From positions 1-61,706 of the forward strand of contig DEKJ01000030.1 in assembly GCA_002353825.1 (NCBI GenBank): a DNA stretch of 61,706 nt, read 5' to 3'. A model generated the notes under the pieces. That model did not search any database and was not told where the DNA came from. It was given only the letters and a program-made list of their open reading frames with translations. The DNA comes from Prevotella sp. UBA2725. Lineage in GTDB: Bacteria > Bacteroidota > Bacteroidia > Bacteroidales > Bacteroidaceae. Numbering within the stretch: the first letter of the stretch is position 1; every line of letters starts with the position of its first letter. Below, in pieces: positions 42,356 to 51,010 of the stretch. Made by a program: the position numbers and the translations under genes.

Positions 42356-42436
42356 GAACGCCGCACGATTGTTTGTCGAACGCCGCACGATTGTTTGTCG
42401 AACGCCGCACAATTGTTTGTCGAACGCCGCACGATG
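42356..42436. repeat. 22-bp tandem repeat array 2
   Basis: Three full 22-bp units and a partial, each GAACGCCGCACGATT then GTTTGTC. It lies upstream of the SGNH hydrolase promoter. The 769-base gap 42155-42923 holds this array, the other 22-bp family, element D and one promoter; the short open frame at 42243-42503 across the repeats is not a credible gene. Confidence 0.88.
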
Positions 42437-42540
42437 GGAAGAGTATGGATCGATTCCTCTAAATCAATGTAAAGAGGGTGTTAATTCGGTTTTAGGAGAG
42501 TAACTATGATTATTGCAAAGGTAAGTAGAAAAAAGAAAGA

Positions 42541-42864
42541 TGGTTCTTCTCTTTTTGGGTTGATACTGCAGTCAACCTCGAAGAGGTTGTACATGAGTAG
42601 CCCCAGGTAAGGAGCGCAGCGACGCAACCTGGGGTTCGGGTCGGGCGATTTAACCTGATCTGTCGGCCTCGAAGAGGGCGAACATAGGCGGAATGCTGGC
42701 TATAGCTGATAGGTGTTTAAACCATGTTCGCCCTCTTCGAGGCCGGAGATCAGGTAATTAAGCTCCATTCAACCCCCACGTTTCGGCTACGCCTCACGTG
42801 GGGCTAACCATGTTCAACCTCTTCGAGGTTGTGTGACCCCATCAACCCGAAAAGAGAAGAACCA
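42541..42864. repeat. Nested-palindrome element, copy D (full length)
   Basis: A 324-bp element with terminal inverted repeats of about 24 bases: left starts TGGTTCTTCTCTTTTTGGG, right reads the same in reverse complement with one mismatch. The inner order is the mirror image of copy A (AACCTCGAAGAGGTT, CCCCAGGT stem, central GGCCTCGAAGAGGGC hairpin, CCCCACG stem, AACCTCTTCGAGGTT). It lies downstream of the broken TonB receptor. No target-site duplication is evident. Confidence 0.88.
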
Positions 42865-42923
42865 TAATAATTACTTTTGCGGATGGTGGCCGCCACAGGG
42901 GGCGGCCACTGCAGGTGGATACT

Positions 42924-45693
42924 TTAGAATCCAATCTTAGCCTGTACGCCAATCACCGAGCGGGTACCGCCGATGAAGGTCGGGAAGCCGATGTTGCGGC
43001 CGGAGTTACCAGCATCTACGATATACTTCTGGTCGAAGATGTTCTTGCCGAAGACGCCAATCTCATAATAGACCTTAGCGGGCTGGCAGTGCCATCCAAG
43101 GTTGAAGTTGCAGAGACCATAACCTTTCTGTGTCAGGTCATAAGTGCCGTAAGCAGTCTGTGCGGGCTTATTGTCATCCTCAAAATAGACCTTTGACTTA
43201 TAGGTGTATGTCGGACGGAAGAAGATGGTGCTCTTCTTGCTGAGAGAGAGCTCAACATCAGCGCCGATAGTGAAGCTGTTCTTCGGAGTGAGGCGGAAAC
43301 GGTTGCCGGCATATTCCTGCTTGTTGCCGTTCTCATCCTTGTCGTTGAACTTGCTGTCGATGTAACTGTAATTACCGAAGAAGGTCAGCTCACGGATAGG
43401 AGACCATGTGAGTGATGCCTCGACACCGAAGCTGTGGGCGCGGCCTGCGTCAGAAGCGATGTACATCGACTGCTCCTGATCGAAGCGGCTTGTCTGGAAG
43501 TGATACCAGTCGTAGTAGTAGACGCTGAGGTCATAACGCAGATGGTTGCCAAAGATCAGACCTTTAAGTCCTGCCTCATAGCTGTAGATAATCTCCGGCT
43601 TGAGGGTAGAAAGTTTCTCCGGACTGTTGTTGTAATAGAGTACACCCGGACGACGGCCACGGGAAACACTCAGATAAGCATCTCTTGTGGCTGAAGAGAT
43701 AGTTGAGCACGGCACGGCCCACCCAAGACCAGTAATCCTTGGAAGCCGAGACCTTGGCAGACGGTGTGTAGATGACGTGACCGCCATTGGATGCAAGGGC
43801 TGTAGCGAGGAATGCATTCTGATCATCAACAGAAGAGTAGCTGCTCTTCTGATGCTCGTAGGTGCCGCGCATGCCGAGTGTGAAGTTCAAGCCTTTATAA
43901 AGTTTCCACGTACCGTCGGCATAGACCTCGGCAGCATTTGTCGTATTGTAGTTCTTGCCTTCCTCGGAATAGGTGCTGAGCGTCTGGTTAGACAGGTTCT
44001 TGAGCAGTGTGCTGTAAGTCGTGCCCTTGTCGCCAAGAGAAGCGAGGAACTGATCGAGTGTTACGCCTTTCATGCCTAAGAGTGCACCAAACTGCTGGAA
44101 GAGCGTGTTGAGGTCACCATAGAAGTCGGGTGTAGCATCCTGGGTGCCGCTTTCGGGGAACCATTTGCTCATGAGTTGCTTCTGTGCAGCATCGAACTGA
44201 GCGCCTACCATGCTCTGCATGGCTGCGGGAACCTTACTCATGACGACACTCTTGACGGTAGAGAAGAGGCCGGTGAAGGTGCTCTTCATCTTCGACTTCA
44301 TCATCACGGGATAGAGATATTTGAGGTCACTGTGAAGCAGCACGTCCTGAGAGTTGTCCTCAAAGAAATAGCTCATGCCAGCGAAACCGGAGAAGTTGCG
44401 GTGGTTGTCATAGTTGAAGCGGAACTCCTGAGAGATCTGTGTGCCCTTGGCTTTCTCCTCGGCATTGAGCAAGGGGAGATAAGTACCATCGGCATCGAAC
44501 TTCTCATCAGAGTTGAAAGCGCGTACGCCCGTGATGGAGCTCAGTTTCCAGTTGTCATTGAAGTCGTGGTCCACGAGCAGCGTGCCGCCTCCCACATTAC
44601 GATGGATATAAAGGCCCTTGCCCATGTCGAGGTTAGCCGGGTCGTTAGGATCCTGACTTACACCGAAGTCGGGGAACTCAGTGCGGAAGCTCGTGCCGGG
44701 GTAGTTGTCGTGCTGATAATCGAGGACGAGGTTCACGGAAGTGTTATCCGACCACCATGCAGTGGAGTTACGGAAGGCGAGCGCCTCTTTACCATTGAGT
44801 CGTCCACCGGCGAGGTTCTTGATGAATCCGTCGCGGGCATCATAGTCGAAGGCGAAACGGTTTGCGAGTTTACTCTTAATAATAGGTGTATTGATGAATC
44901 CTGTCACCTGACGCGTGTTGTAAGCTCCATAGCGTACGCCAAGCTCACCGCTGAGGTTGTCTTTGGCTTTGTTGCGGATGAGGCTGATGCCACCTATCTC
45001 TGCACCACGGCCGAAGAGCGTGCCCTGAGGACCTTTGGCGACCTCGATGCGCTCCATATCGAAGAGCTCACTGACGCTGGCGCGGGAGCGGGATGTCGAG
45101 ACACCATCGGTGAACACAGACACACGCGGCTGACTCGTCGACTCGCCATCGTCGGAGGTCACACCACGGATGACATAACCTGGGTTGTTAGGGCTCTGCA
45201 GCTGGATCTGCACACCCGGCGTCATCGTGGCCATCTCGTCCATCTGACTCATGCCGAGCTTGCCGAGCACGTTACCGGTCACAGCGCTCACAGCGATAGG
45301 TACCTCTACGGCACTCTGCTGGCGTTTCTGCGTCGTCACTACGACTTCGTTGAGCACGTGGGTATCGTCCTGCATGCTCACCTTCATGTTAGGTTTGGCA
45401 TTATCGTCTTTAGTTGTGTAACCGAGGTAGCTGAAACGCAGTCTCTCACCGTTCTTGGCATCTAGGGTGAAGCGACCATCGGCATCCGTCACGGCTGTCT
45501 GCTTGCTCTCTGTGGCCTGTACCACGACGCCGGGGAGCGCTTCTCCCTTAGCGTCAGTGACGACACCGGTGATACCCGGAGTCTTGATACTGTTCTCCGG
45601 AATGTTGTTCAACGAAAAGTCCTTGGCCTGCACAGCCGAGGGTAGTGAGAGTGCCGAGATAAGGCATACTCCCATCAGAAGGTTCTTTCTCAT
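42924..45693 (-). pseudogene. TonB-dependent receptor with a frameshift
   Basis: Read across one frameshift, this encodes a receptor of about 920 residues. The 5' part (45693 to about 43690) has a signal peptide, a carboxypeptidase-regulatory-like domain (GITGVVTDAKGEALPGVVVQ), TonB box, plug (RIEVAKGPQGTLFGRG) and half of the barrel. The 3' part (about 43690 to 42924) continues the barrel to the terminal VIGVQAKIGF. The frame changes at about 43680-43690 in a short AG run (coding strand CACAAGAGATGC); two bases (AG) seem lost. Without repair the protein ends in a short out-of-frame tail and lacks the outer half of the barrel. It has no SusD partner. It follows the phosphoesterase gene by 28 bases. 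A sequencing error or slippage-based switching are alternatives to decay. Confidence 0.85.
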
Positions 45694-45721
45694 TTATTTG
45701 TTTATGATTGATATTTTGTGC

Positions 45722-47023
45722 TTAATAATTTATCTGCACATTGTTGTCTGCCGGTGGCGTGTCGGTGGTGAGCGATGTGGCAATGGCATCCACGAACTTT
45801 GCCTTGTCGGGGTCTATGAGACTGATGGCATCAACGATACGTTGCTTTTGTTGAAGGAACGCTTTACTTGGGTTCTCATCACCGTAGAGCGTAGTGATAT
45901 ATGCCTGACCGAGCATCTCACCGATAGCCTTCTTGGCTGGAGCTGGAGTGGAGGCAGGAAGATATTTGTTTGTTATCTTCTCCACGGTGAGGATAGCAAA
46001 CTTCTTCGACTTATCCGTCATCTTGATGCCTTGTTTCTCTAAGGAAGCAACCTGCGGGAGGTGCTTCGTGTGGATATCCATGATGTTGTTTCTCAGAGTC
46101 ACGATGCGGTAAGGATGAGGATAACTCACCGTGGAGCCTGTCTCCACATCGTAGAGATTGCCGCTCTTTGCTACATCGTGAGAGTGAAGGTGACCTGTGA
46201 AGATGACGTGAACACCTAAGTCATCGAGCATCTTGCTGATCTGGTCATAGTCTTTTACGAGATACTCTGGGAGAATCTTGCCTTCCATAGAGAAATGGGG
46301 CACGACGCCGTGGTGCATCATGGCAATGACCTTGCACCCAGCGCGATGAGCAGCCTCTACTTGTTTGCGGATAAACTCAATGGTCTCGGGTTTGAGGCGA
46401 CCTGCAGTCACGCAAGTATTTTTGTCAAAGTTGTTGTCCTCATAGCGGCAGGCATCGAGGGCGAGGAGGCGAAGGCCAGGTTGAAGCTGGGCTACATAGC
46501 TCAGTGATTGTGGATCGCGGGCGATGGCATTGCCGTAGCCGCAGTCTTTGTAGATAGAAGCGAATTGCTGGGGAGTAACGGTTTGGGTGCGTTGAGGCTT
46601 TGCCCCTTCATAGATGACGGCATGCGGGTTGTTGACGTCATGGTTGCCAGGAACCACGAAAACCCGGATGCCGTGCTTTATAAATTGTTTTAGGTAACGG
46701 TCGTGTAGCATGCGGTGAGAGACAAGTTCACCGTCTTTCGTGAGGTCGCCGCAGATAAAAAGAACCTGAGGATGTTCAGCAAGCACGCGGGCGGAGATAC
46801 TATCGAGAATCTCGCTGCTCTCTTTCAGCAGTTTGCGGTCACCGTCAAGATAAGCTTGGAAAGCGGAGTCGTCTTGCTCCAACAATTGGGGAGCCATGAG
46901 GTGAACATCTGAGAGGACGACAAGCTTCAGTGGCTTGATGGGTGCGGTGCTCGTGCTTGGCAGTGGCTTCACGAATGAAGTCAAGAACACGCAGAGCATT
47001 ACCCATAATAAGACTTTCTTCAT
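45722..47023 (-). CDS. Secreted metallophosphoesterase
   Basis: A 433-residue exported calcineurin-like phosphoesterase; signal peptide about 1-20. Metal motifs in order: VVLSDVHLMAP, GDLTKDGE, PGNHDVNN, MMHHGVVPH and TGHLHSHD. It is of the cyclic-nucleotide phosphodiesterase/phosphatase type. It lies 28 bases before the frameshifted TonB receptor on the same strand, so the two probably formed a scavenging pair, perhaps for organic phosphate. ATG 47023 is used over an in-frame start at 47050. No clean promoter motif is seen upstream; an 8-bp inverted repeat GCAAAAGC/GCTTTTGC is at 47094-47119. Confidence 0.84.
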   Translation of the reverse strand: MKKVLLWVMLCVFLTSFVKPLPSTSTAPIKPLKLVVLSDVHLMAPQLLEQDDSAFQAYLDGDRKLLKESSEILDSISARVLAEHPQVLFICGDLTKDGELVSHRMLHDRYLKQFIKHGIRVFVVPGNHDVNNPHAVIYEGAKPQRTQTVTPQQFASIYKDCGYGNAIARDPQSLSYVAQLQPGLRLLALDACRYEDNNFDKNTCVTAGRLKPETIEFIRKQVEAAHRAGCKVIAMMHHGVVPHFSMEGKILPEYLVKDYDQISKMLDDLGVHVIFTGHLHSHDVAKSGNLYDVETGSTVSYPHPYRIVTLRNNIMDIHTKHLPQVASLEKQGIKMTDKSKKFAILTVEKITNKYLPASTPAPAKKAIGEMLGQAYITTLYGDENPSKAFLQQKQRIVDAISLIDPDKAKFVDAIATSLTTDTPPADNNVQINY

Positions 47024-47142
47024 ATTCCTTGTATTTTTACGACCTTGCAAATTATCCTAAATAAGATCCTTATCTTTTTCGATTGCAAAGGTCGCAAAAG
47101 CATGTTACGTTGCTTTTGCAAGGATATGAAGAAAGCGTGAAA

Positions 47143-49086
47143 TTATCTTTGTCTGTCGAGCATGAACTGAGCGGTCTGCTCCATGCTGAAGACATAGCGG
47201 CGCAGCGACAGGAAGGCTTTGGTGAAGTGGGTATCATGTAGTTTCCACCCGGGCATGGCGTCGTAGCAGAACGACTTGCCCATGCGTGGGTTGTAGACGT
47301 AACAATGAGTGGCATCACGTGCTACGATCTGATTGTCTGCCGAATAGAACACCATGTTGCGTTTGCGTTTGAGCAGGTCGACGCCGAAGCCCTCATAAGT
47401 ATAGTTGACTTTCATCAGTCCGAGCAAGGTCGGCATGACATCGACTTGCGTACCCAGACCTGTATATTTCATTGGCTTGACACCCTTGCCGAAGATGATG
47501 AGCGGAATGTGATTATAACTTACGGGGAGTTCAGCATCGCTCTGTCCTACCATCTTGCCGTGATCAGCCTGAATGACAAAGATCGTATTCTTAAACCACG
47601 GCTCTTTCGATGCCTTGCGGAGGAAGTCGCCGATACACCAGTCGGCATACTCTACGATCTGTGTCTCCTTGTCTTTTGTGCGCGGCTTGAACCAAGAAGG
47701 GATGATGTAAGGCGGATGATTGCTGATGGTCAGAATCGTCGCCAAGAAAGGCTTGCGGCTCTTAGCCTTGGCGTTGATCTTGTTGAGCGCGAATCCAAAC
47801 TCGAAGTGATCACTGACGCCGAAACTGTTGACGACCTGATTCTTCGGATAGTCTTCCTGCGAATAGATATCGTCGTAGCCGTTGGTGGTAAAGAACGCCT
47901 TCATGTTGTCGTATTGTGCCTCATGAGTCATAAAGAACATGTTCTCGTAGCCGAGACTTTTAAGCACTGTAGGAATGCCGTGGCGATGTGGTGTCACGGT
48001 GCCTTTCATCAGATTGCGGAACATCAGGGCGGGAAAGCTGTAGAGCGTAGCCGTCATGCCATGGTTCGTATGGATGCCGGCACTGTAGAAGTTGGTGAAT
48101 GCCAGCGAGTGCTGATAAAGCGAGTCGAGTGTAGGGGTTAATGGTAATTTCTGGCCGAACTCATGTAGCAATGATCCCGACATCGATTCCATGAGGATGA
48201 CCACGACATTGGGTTTGGTTTGCGGTTCCTTATGAAGAGAGTCGTTGATGATCTGGTGCTTCAGGACATTGCTGCTGTCGGCTTTCCCCGTGATTCCGAG
48301 CCACTGACGCGTGAAAGCTACAGCTTTAGGGGCTGGCATGAGTCGCAGCTCTTTGTTCTCCGGCCGCAGGTCGTCAAGCTCCGATGTCAGGAGATTGAAA
48401 GCCGGATTGATACCGAGCTGATTGAGGAACGAGTCTTCGCAATAGTAAGCCTCACTGATCTTTATCGGATTGTAGCCACGACGCCCGCGGATACCGAAAA
48501 TGCAGAGAGCGATGAGTGCGATAGTAGCAACAAGGTTTACTCCAATGGCTCGCGGCTTACGTTCGATGGGTGTTGCTTCCAACTGCTTTGTATAGAAGTG
48601 CTCCAGTCGAAATAGAAACCAGATAAAAGCAGCCGTGAGAATGAAGTATAGCGCAATATAAAGCCAGTAGCTCTTCTCTTCGAAAACCATTCCCGCAGTG
48701 GTAGCAGCATAGCCAAACCATCCGAAGATGCTTGAGTTGATGTTCTTGAAGAAGTAAGCGAAGTATGGCGTGTTAGCTGCCGAGGGCATGAACGCGATGG
48801 CATAGAATACCGCAAACCAGATGGTGACGCCACGGCGCAGACATCGGTGACTCCAGCCGAAGATTGCCGCAATGAGCACCACAGCAAGCGGTACTACCAT
48901 GATATAGCAGCCGATGACATTGTCGAACCATACGCCACGAAGAAATGCACCCCAGACACTTGTGTCGGGATGAGTGATGAGACTGTGGAGCGCGATAAAC
49001 TCCACGAGTCGATAGAGCGAGAAAATAAGGAGAGCCGCCATATGAATGGCGATGAGCCATAAACTACTCTCAAGAAAACGTTTCAT
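47143..49086 (-). CDS. LTA synthase family phosphoethanolamine/phosphoglycerol transferase-like sulfatase
   Basis: A 647-residue inner-membrane protein. About five transmembrane helices lie within 1-200, then an alkaline-phosphatase-fold domain in the periplasm: VVVILMESMSG with metal-binding Glu300, the nucleophile region AGIHTNHGMTATLY with Thr340, and QADHGKMVG. LtaS/OpgB/MdoB-type enzymes transfer phosphoglycerol or phosphoethanolamine to glycans or lipids. In a Gram-negative it probably decorates periplasmic glycan or lipid A. ATG 49086 is supported by a -7 box at 49104-49111, which excludes the reading from 49134. Confidence 0.85.
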   Translation of the reverse strand: MKRFLESSLWLIAIHMAALLIFSLYRLVEFIALHSLITHPDTSVWGAFLRGVWFDNVIGCYIMVVPLAVVLIAAIFGWSHRCLRRGVTIWFAVFYAIAFMPSAANTPYFAYFFKNINSSIFGWFGYAATTAGMVFEEKSYWLYIALYFILTAAFIWFLFRLEHFYTKQLEATPIERKPRAIGVNLVATIALIALCIFGIRGRRGYNPIKISEAYYCEDSFLNQLGINPAFNLLTSELDDLRPENKELRLMPAPKAVAFTRQWLGITGKADSSNVLKHQIINDSLHKEPQTKPNVVVILMESMSGSLLHEFGQKLPLTPTLDSLYQHSLAFTNFYSAGIHTNHGMTATLYSFPALMFRNLMKGTVTPHRHGIPTVLKSLGYENMFFMTHEAQYDNMKAFFTTNGYDDIYSQEDYPKNQVVNSFGVSDHFEFGFALNKINAKAKSRKPFLATILTISNHPPYIIPSWFKPRTKDKETQIVEYADWCIGDFLRKASKEPWFKNTIFVIQADHGKMVGQSDAELPVSYNHIPLIIFGKGVKPMKYTGLGTQVDVMPTLLGLMKVNYTYEGFGVDLLKRKRNMVFYSADNQIVARDATHCYVYNPRMGKSFCYDAMPGWKLHDTHFTKAFLSLRRYVFSMEQTAQFMLDRQR

Positions 49087-49103
49087 GTTGTAAAAATCTT
49101 CTG

Positions 49104-49111
49104 CAAAATTA
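49104..49111 (-). promoter_or_regulatory. -7 box for the LtaS-like gene
   Basis: TAATTTTG on the minus strand with a TTG 20 bases upstream (49132-49134). It is divergent from the GT39 promoter. Confidence 0.65.
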
Positions 49112-49153
49112 TATATATCTTGTCGTAAATACAAGATGTTGAGAGAAAAATAT

Positions 49154-49161
49154 TAATTTTG
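49154..49161 (+). promoter_or_regulatory. -7 box for the GT39 gene
   Basis: TAATTTTG 52 bases before the ATG at 49214. Confidence 0.6.
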
Positions 49162-49213
49162 CAGAAAGAAAAAGCAATAAAAGAATTCTAAAAAGACTTT
49201 TTGACTTTCAAGT

Positions 49214-51010
49214 ATGGACAAGAAATATCGTTTTGTGTTCTGGTCAGTGGTTATCATTGCTGCCATAACGCTTCTTCCGTTCCTTGGCAACACCGACTTC
49301 ACGACGAAGGGAGAGCCTCGTGAGGCTGTAGTTGCTATGTCGATGCTTTCTCAGCACAACTGGATTCTGCCTATTAACAATGGTTTTGACATTCCTTATA
49401 AACCACCATTCTTTCAGTGGTGTATCGCGGCTCTGTCGCTGCCTTTCGGACACGTCAGTGAGTTTCTCTCTCGCCTTCCTTCCGCGATTGCTCTCATCAT
49501 CATGTTAGGGGTGGGGGCTGAGTTCTTTGCCAAGCGCAAGAGCCGCGACGTGAGTTTCTTGGCTGCTGTGATTACGCTGACGGCTTTTGAGGTTCATCGT
49601 GCAGGCACCAACTGCCGTGTGGATATGGTCCTGACGATGTTCATTGTCTGCGGGCTCTATGCTTTTTATAAATGGTGGGAGAAAGGTTGCCGTACGTTGC
49701 CGTGGGTCGCCATCCTCTGCATGAGTGGTGCCACGCTGACGAAAGGTCCTGTGGGCATCGTGCTTCCTTGCTTCGTGATGTTCGTGTTCATGCTCTTCGT
49801 GTCGTGGCAACAACGCAGATTAGGAGTAGCTGTCGTTTGGAAAGCGATTTACAAATTATTCTTCTCTGCTGCGCTCGCCTCGGTGTTGCCTGCCTTGTGG
49901 TATATCGCAGCTTATCAGCAGGGAGGTGAGCAGTTCCTCGGGCTCGTTATGGATGAGAACGTCGGACGATTCTTGGGAAAGATGAAGGCTGTTACGCACG
50001 ATAATCCCTGGTATTACAATATAATAACGCTGATTGCCGGCTGGCTCCCTTGGACTTTGCCGATGCTCGTATCGCTCTTTGTGTTGCCATGGAAGCAATT
50101 TGGAGCAAGACTTCGGTCAAACGACGAGGGTTCGCTGTGGAGCCGCATCGTTGCAGGTATGCGGAAAGTTGATGTCATACAAGTTTTTACATGGTTGTCG
50201 TTTCTGCTTATTCTTTTCTTCTATTGCATTCCGAAGAGCAAGCGCAGCGTATATCTCCTGCCGTGCTATCCGTTCATGGCTGTGCTGATGGTTGAGTACA
50301 CGTTCTGGTTTGTTAAGCGCAGCCATTTCCCGATTCGTTTTTATATCGGGTTCTTGTCTGTGACAGGCTTTGTGCTTACGGCCTTGCTTGTTGTACTTAG
50401 AGCGGGCGTGGTGCCCGACAGCATCTTCCACGGCAAACATGCGTGGGAGAACATCCAGATGCTTCATGCCTTGTCGGATGGCGCTATGGGTTTCGGCGAC
50501 ATCATCCTTGTCATGTTGCCGCTCTTAGCTGCGTGCATTGGGTTGATGGTTTTGTTCCATCGTCGTGCGGGATTCGTTTCGAGCCGTCCCGTGCTCGCTT
50601 CTACGGTGATGACATTGCTTGTCTTTGTTGGCTTCGATGGTTTCTATAAACCAGTAGTAATGAACTGCAAGAGTCTGAAGCCGCTGGCTATGCAAGTACA
50701 GCACATCGCCAAGGGCATGCCCGTATATGCACTGACAGACATCAACAAATATGAGGTAGGTGACGATGAGCTCCGCTTCTATGGCATCGACTTCTATTTG
50801 GGAGATCGCCTGCGGCAGTTTGATGTGGATAAACCAAAAAACGGCATCGTCGTTGTTCCTGCAAGTAAGAAGCAGTTGCTCGACGCGCCGTTCTGTAAGA
50901 ATTATCGTTTTGATGAAATGATGCGTACGCAGCACCGTGCCTCCTGTTTCAAAGACACGGTCTACGTCTACCGTTTTATGCAAGCAACTTCAGGTCCTCG
51001 TCCACAGTAG
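49214..51010 (+). CDS. Family 39 glycosyltransferase, ArnT-like
   Basis: A 598-residue polytopic membrane enzyme with about eleven hydrophobic segments. The N-terminal periplasmic loop has the catalytic-type TKGEPREA, then DIPYKPPFFQW, both typical of ArnT/PMT-like GT39 enzymes that use polyprenyl-phosphate sugars. ArnT adds aminoarabinose to lipid A; in Bacteroidales the homologues may add other sugars to lipid A or glycoproteins. Its divergent neighbour is the LtaS-like transferase, which suggests that both modify the envelope. Its 3' end overlaps the convergent hcp gene by 35 bases. Confidence 0.84.
   Translation: MDKKYRFVFWSVVIIAAITLLPFLGNTDFTTKGEPREAVVAMSMLSQHNWILPINNGFDIPYKPPFFQWCIAALSLPFGHVSEFLSRLPSAIALIIMLGVGAEFFAKRKSRDVSFLAAVITLTAFEVHRAGTNCRVDMVLTMFIVCGLYAFYKWWEKGCRTLPWVAILCMSGATLTKGPVGIVLPCFVMFVFMLFVSWQQRRLGVAVVWKAIYKLFFSAALASVLPALWYIAAYQQGGEQFLGLVMDENVGRFLGKMKAVTHDNPWYYNIITLIAGWLPWTLPMLVSLFVLPWKQFGARLRSNDEGSLWSRIVAGMRKVDVIQVFTWLSFLLILFFYCIPKSKRSVYLLPCYPFMAVLMVEYTFWFVKRSHFPIRFYIGFLSVTGFVLTALLVVLRAGVVPDSIFHGKHAWENIQMLHALSDGAMGFGDIILVMLPLLAACIGLMVLFHRRAGFVSSRPVLASTVMTLLVFVGFDGFYKPVVMNCKSLKPLAMQVQHIAKGMPVYALTDINKYEVGDDELRFYGIDFYLGDRLRQFDVDKPKNGIVVVPASKKQLLDAPFCKNYRFDEMMRTQHRASCFKDTVYVYRFMQATSGPRPQ

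Noticed and set aside
42243..42503. Open frame of 86 codons across the repeat arrays
   Set aside because: It is the translation of 22-bp repeats, with no promoter, no ribosome site and no resemblance to a protein.
42924..43829. Separate 301-codon gene
   Set aside because: Its first 50 residues are out of frame nonsense; the rest is the C-terminal barrel of the frameshifted TonB receptor.
44176..45465. Long open frame antisense to the TonB receptor
   Set aside because: Shadow of a conserved coding sequence; no recognisable domain or promoter.
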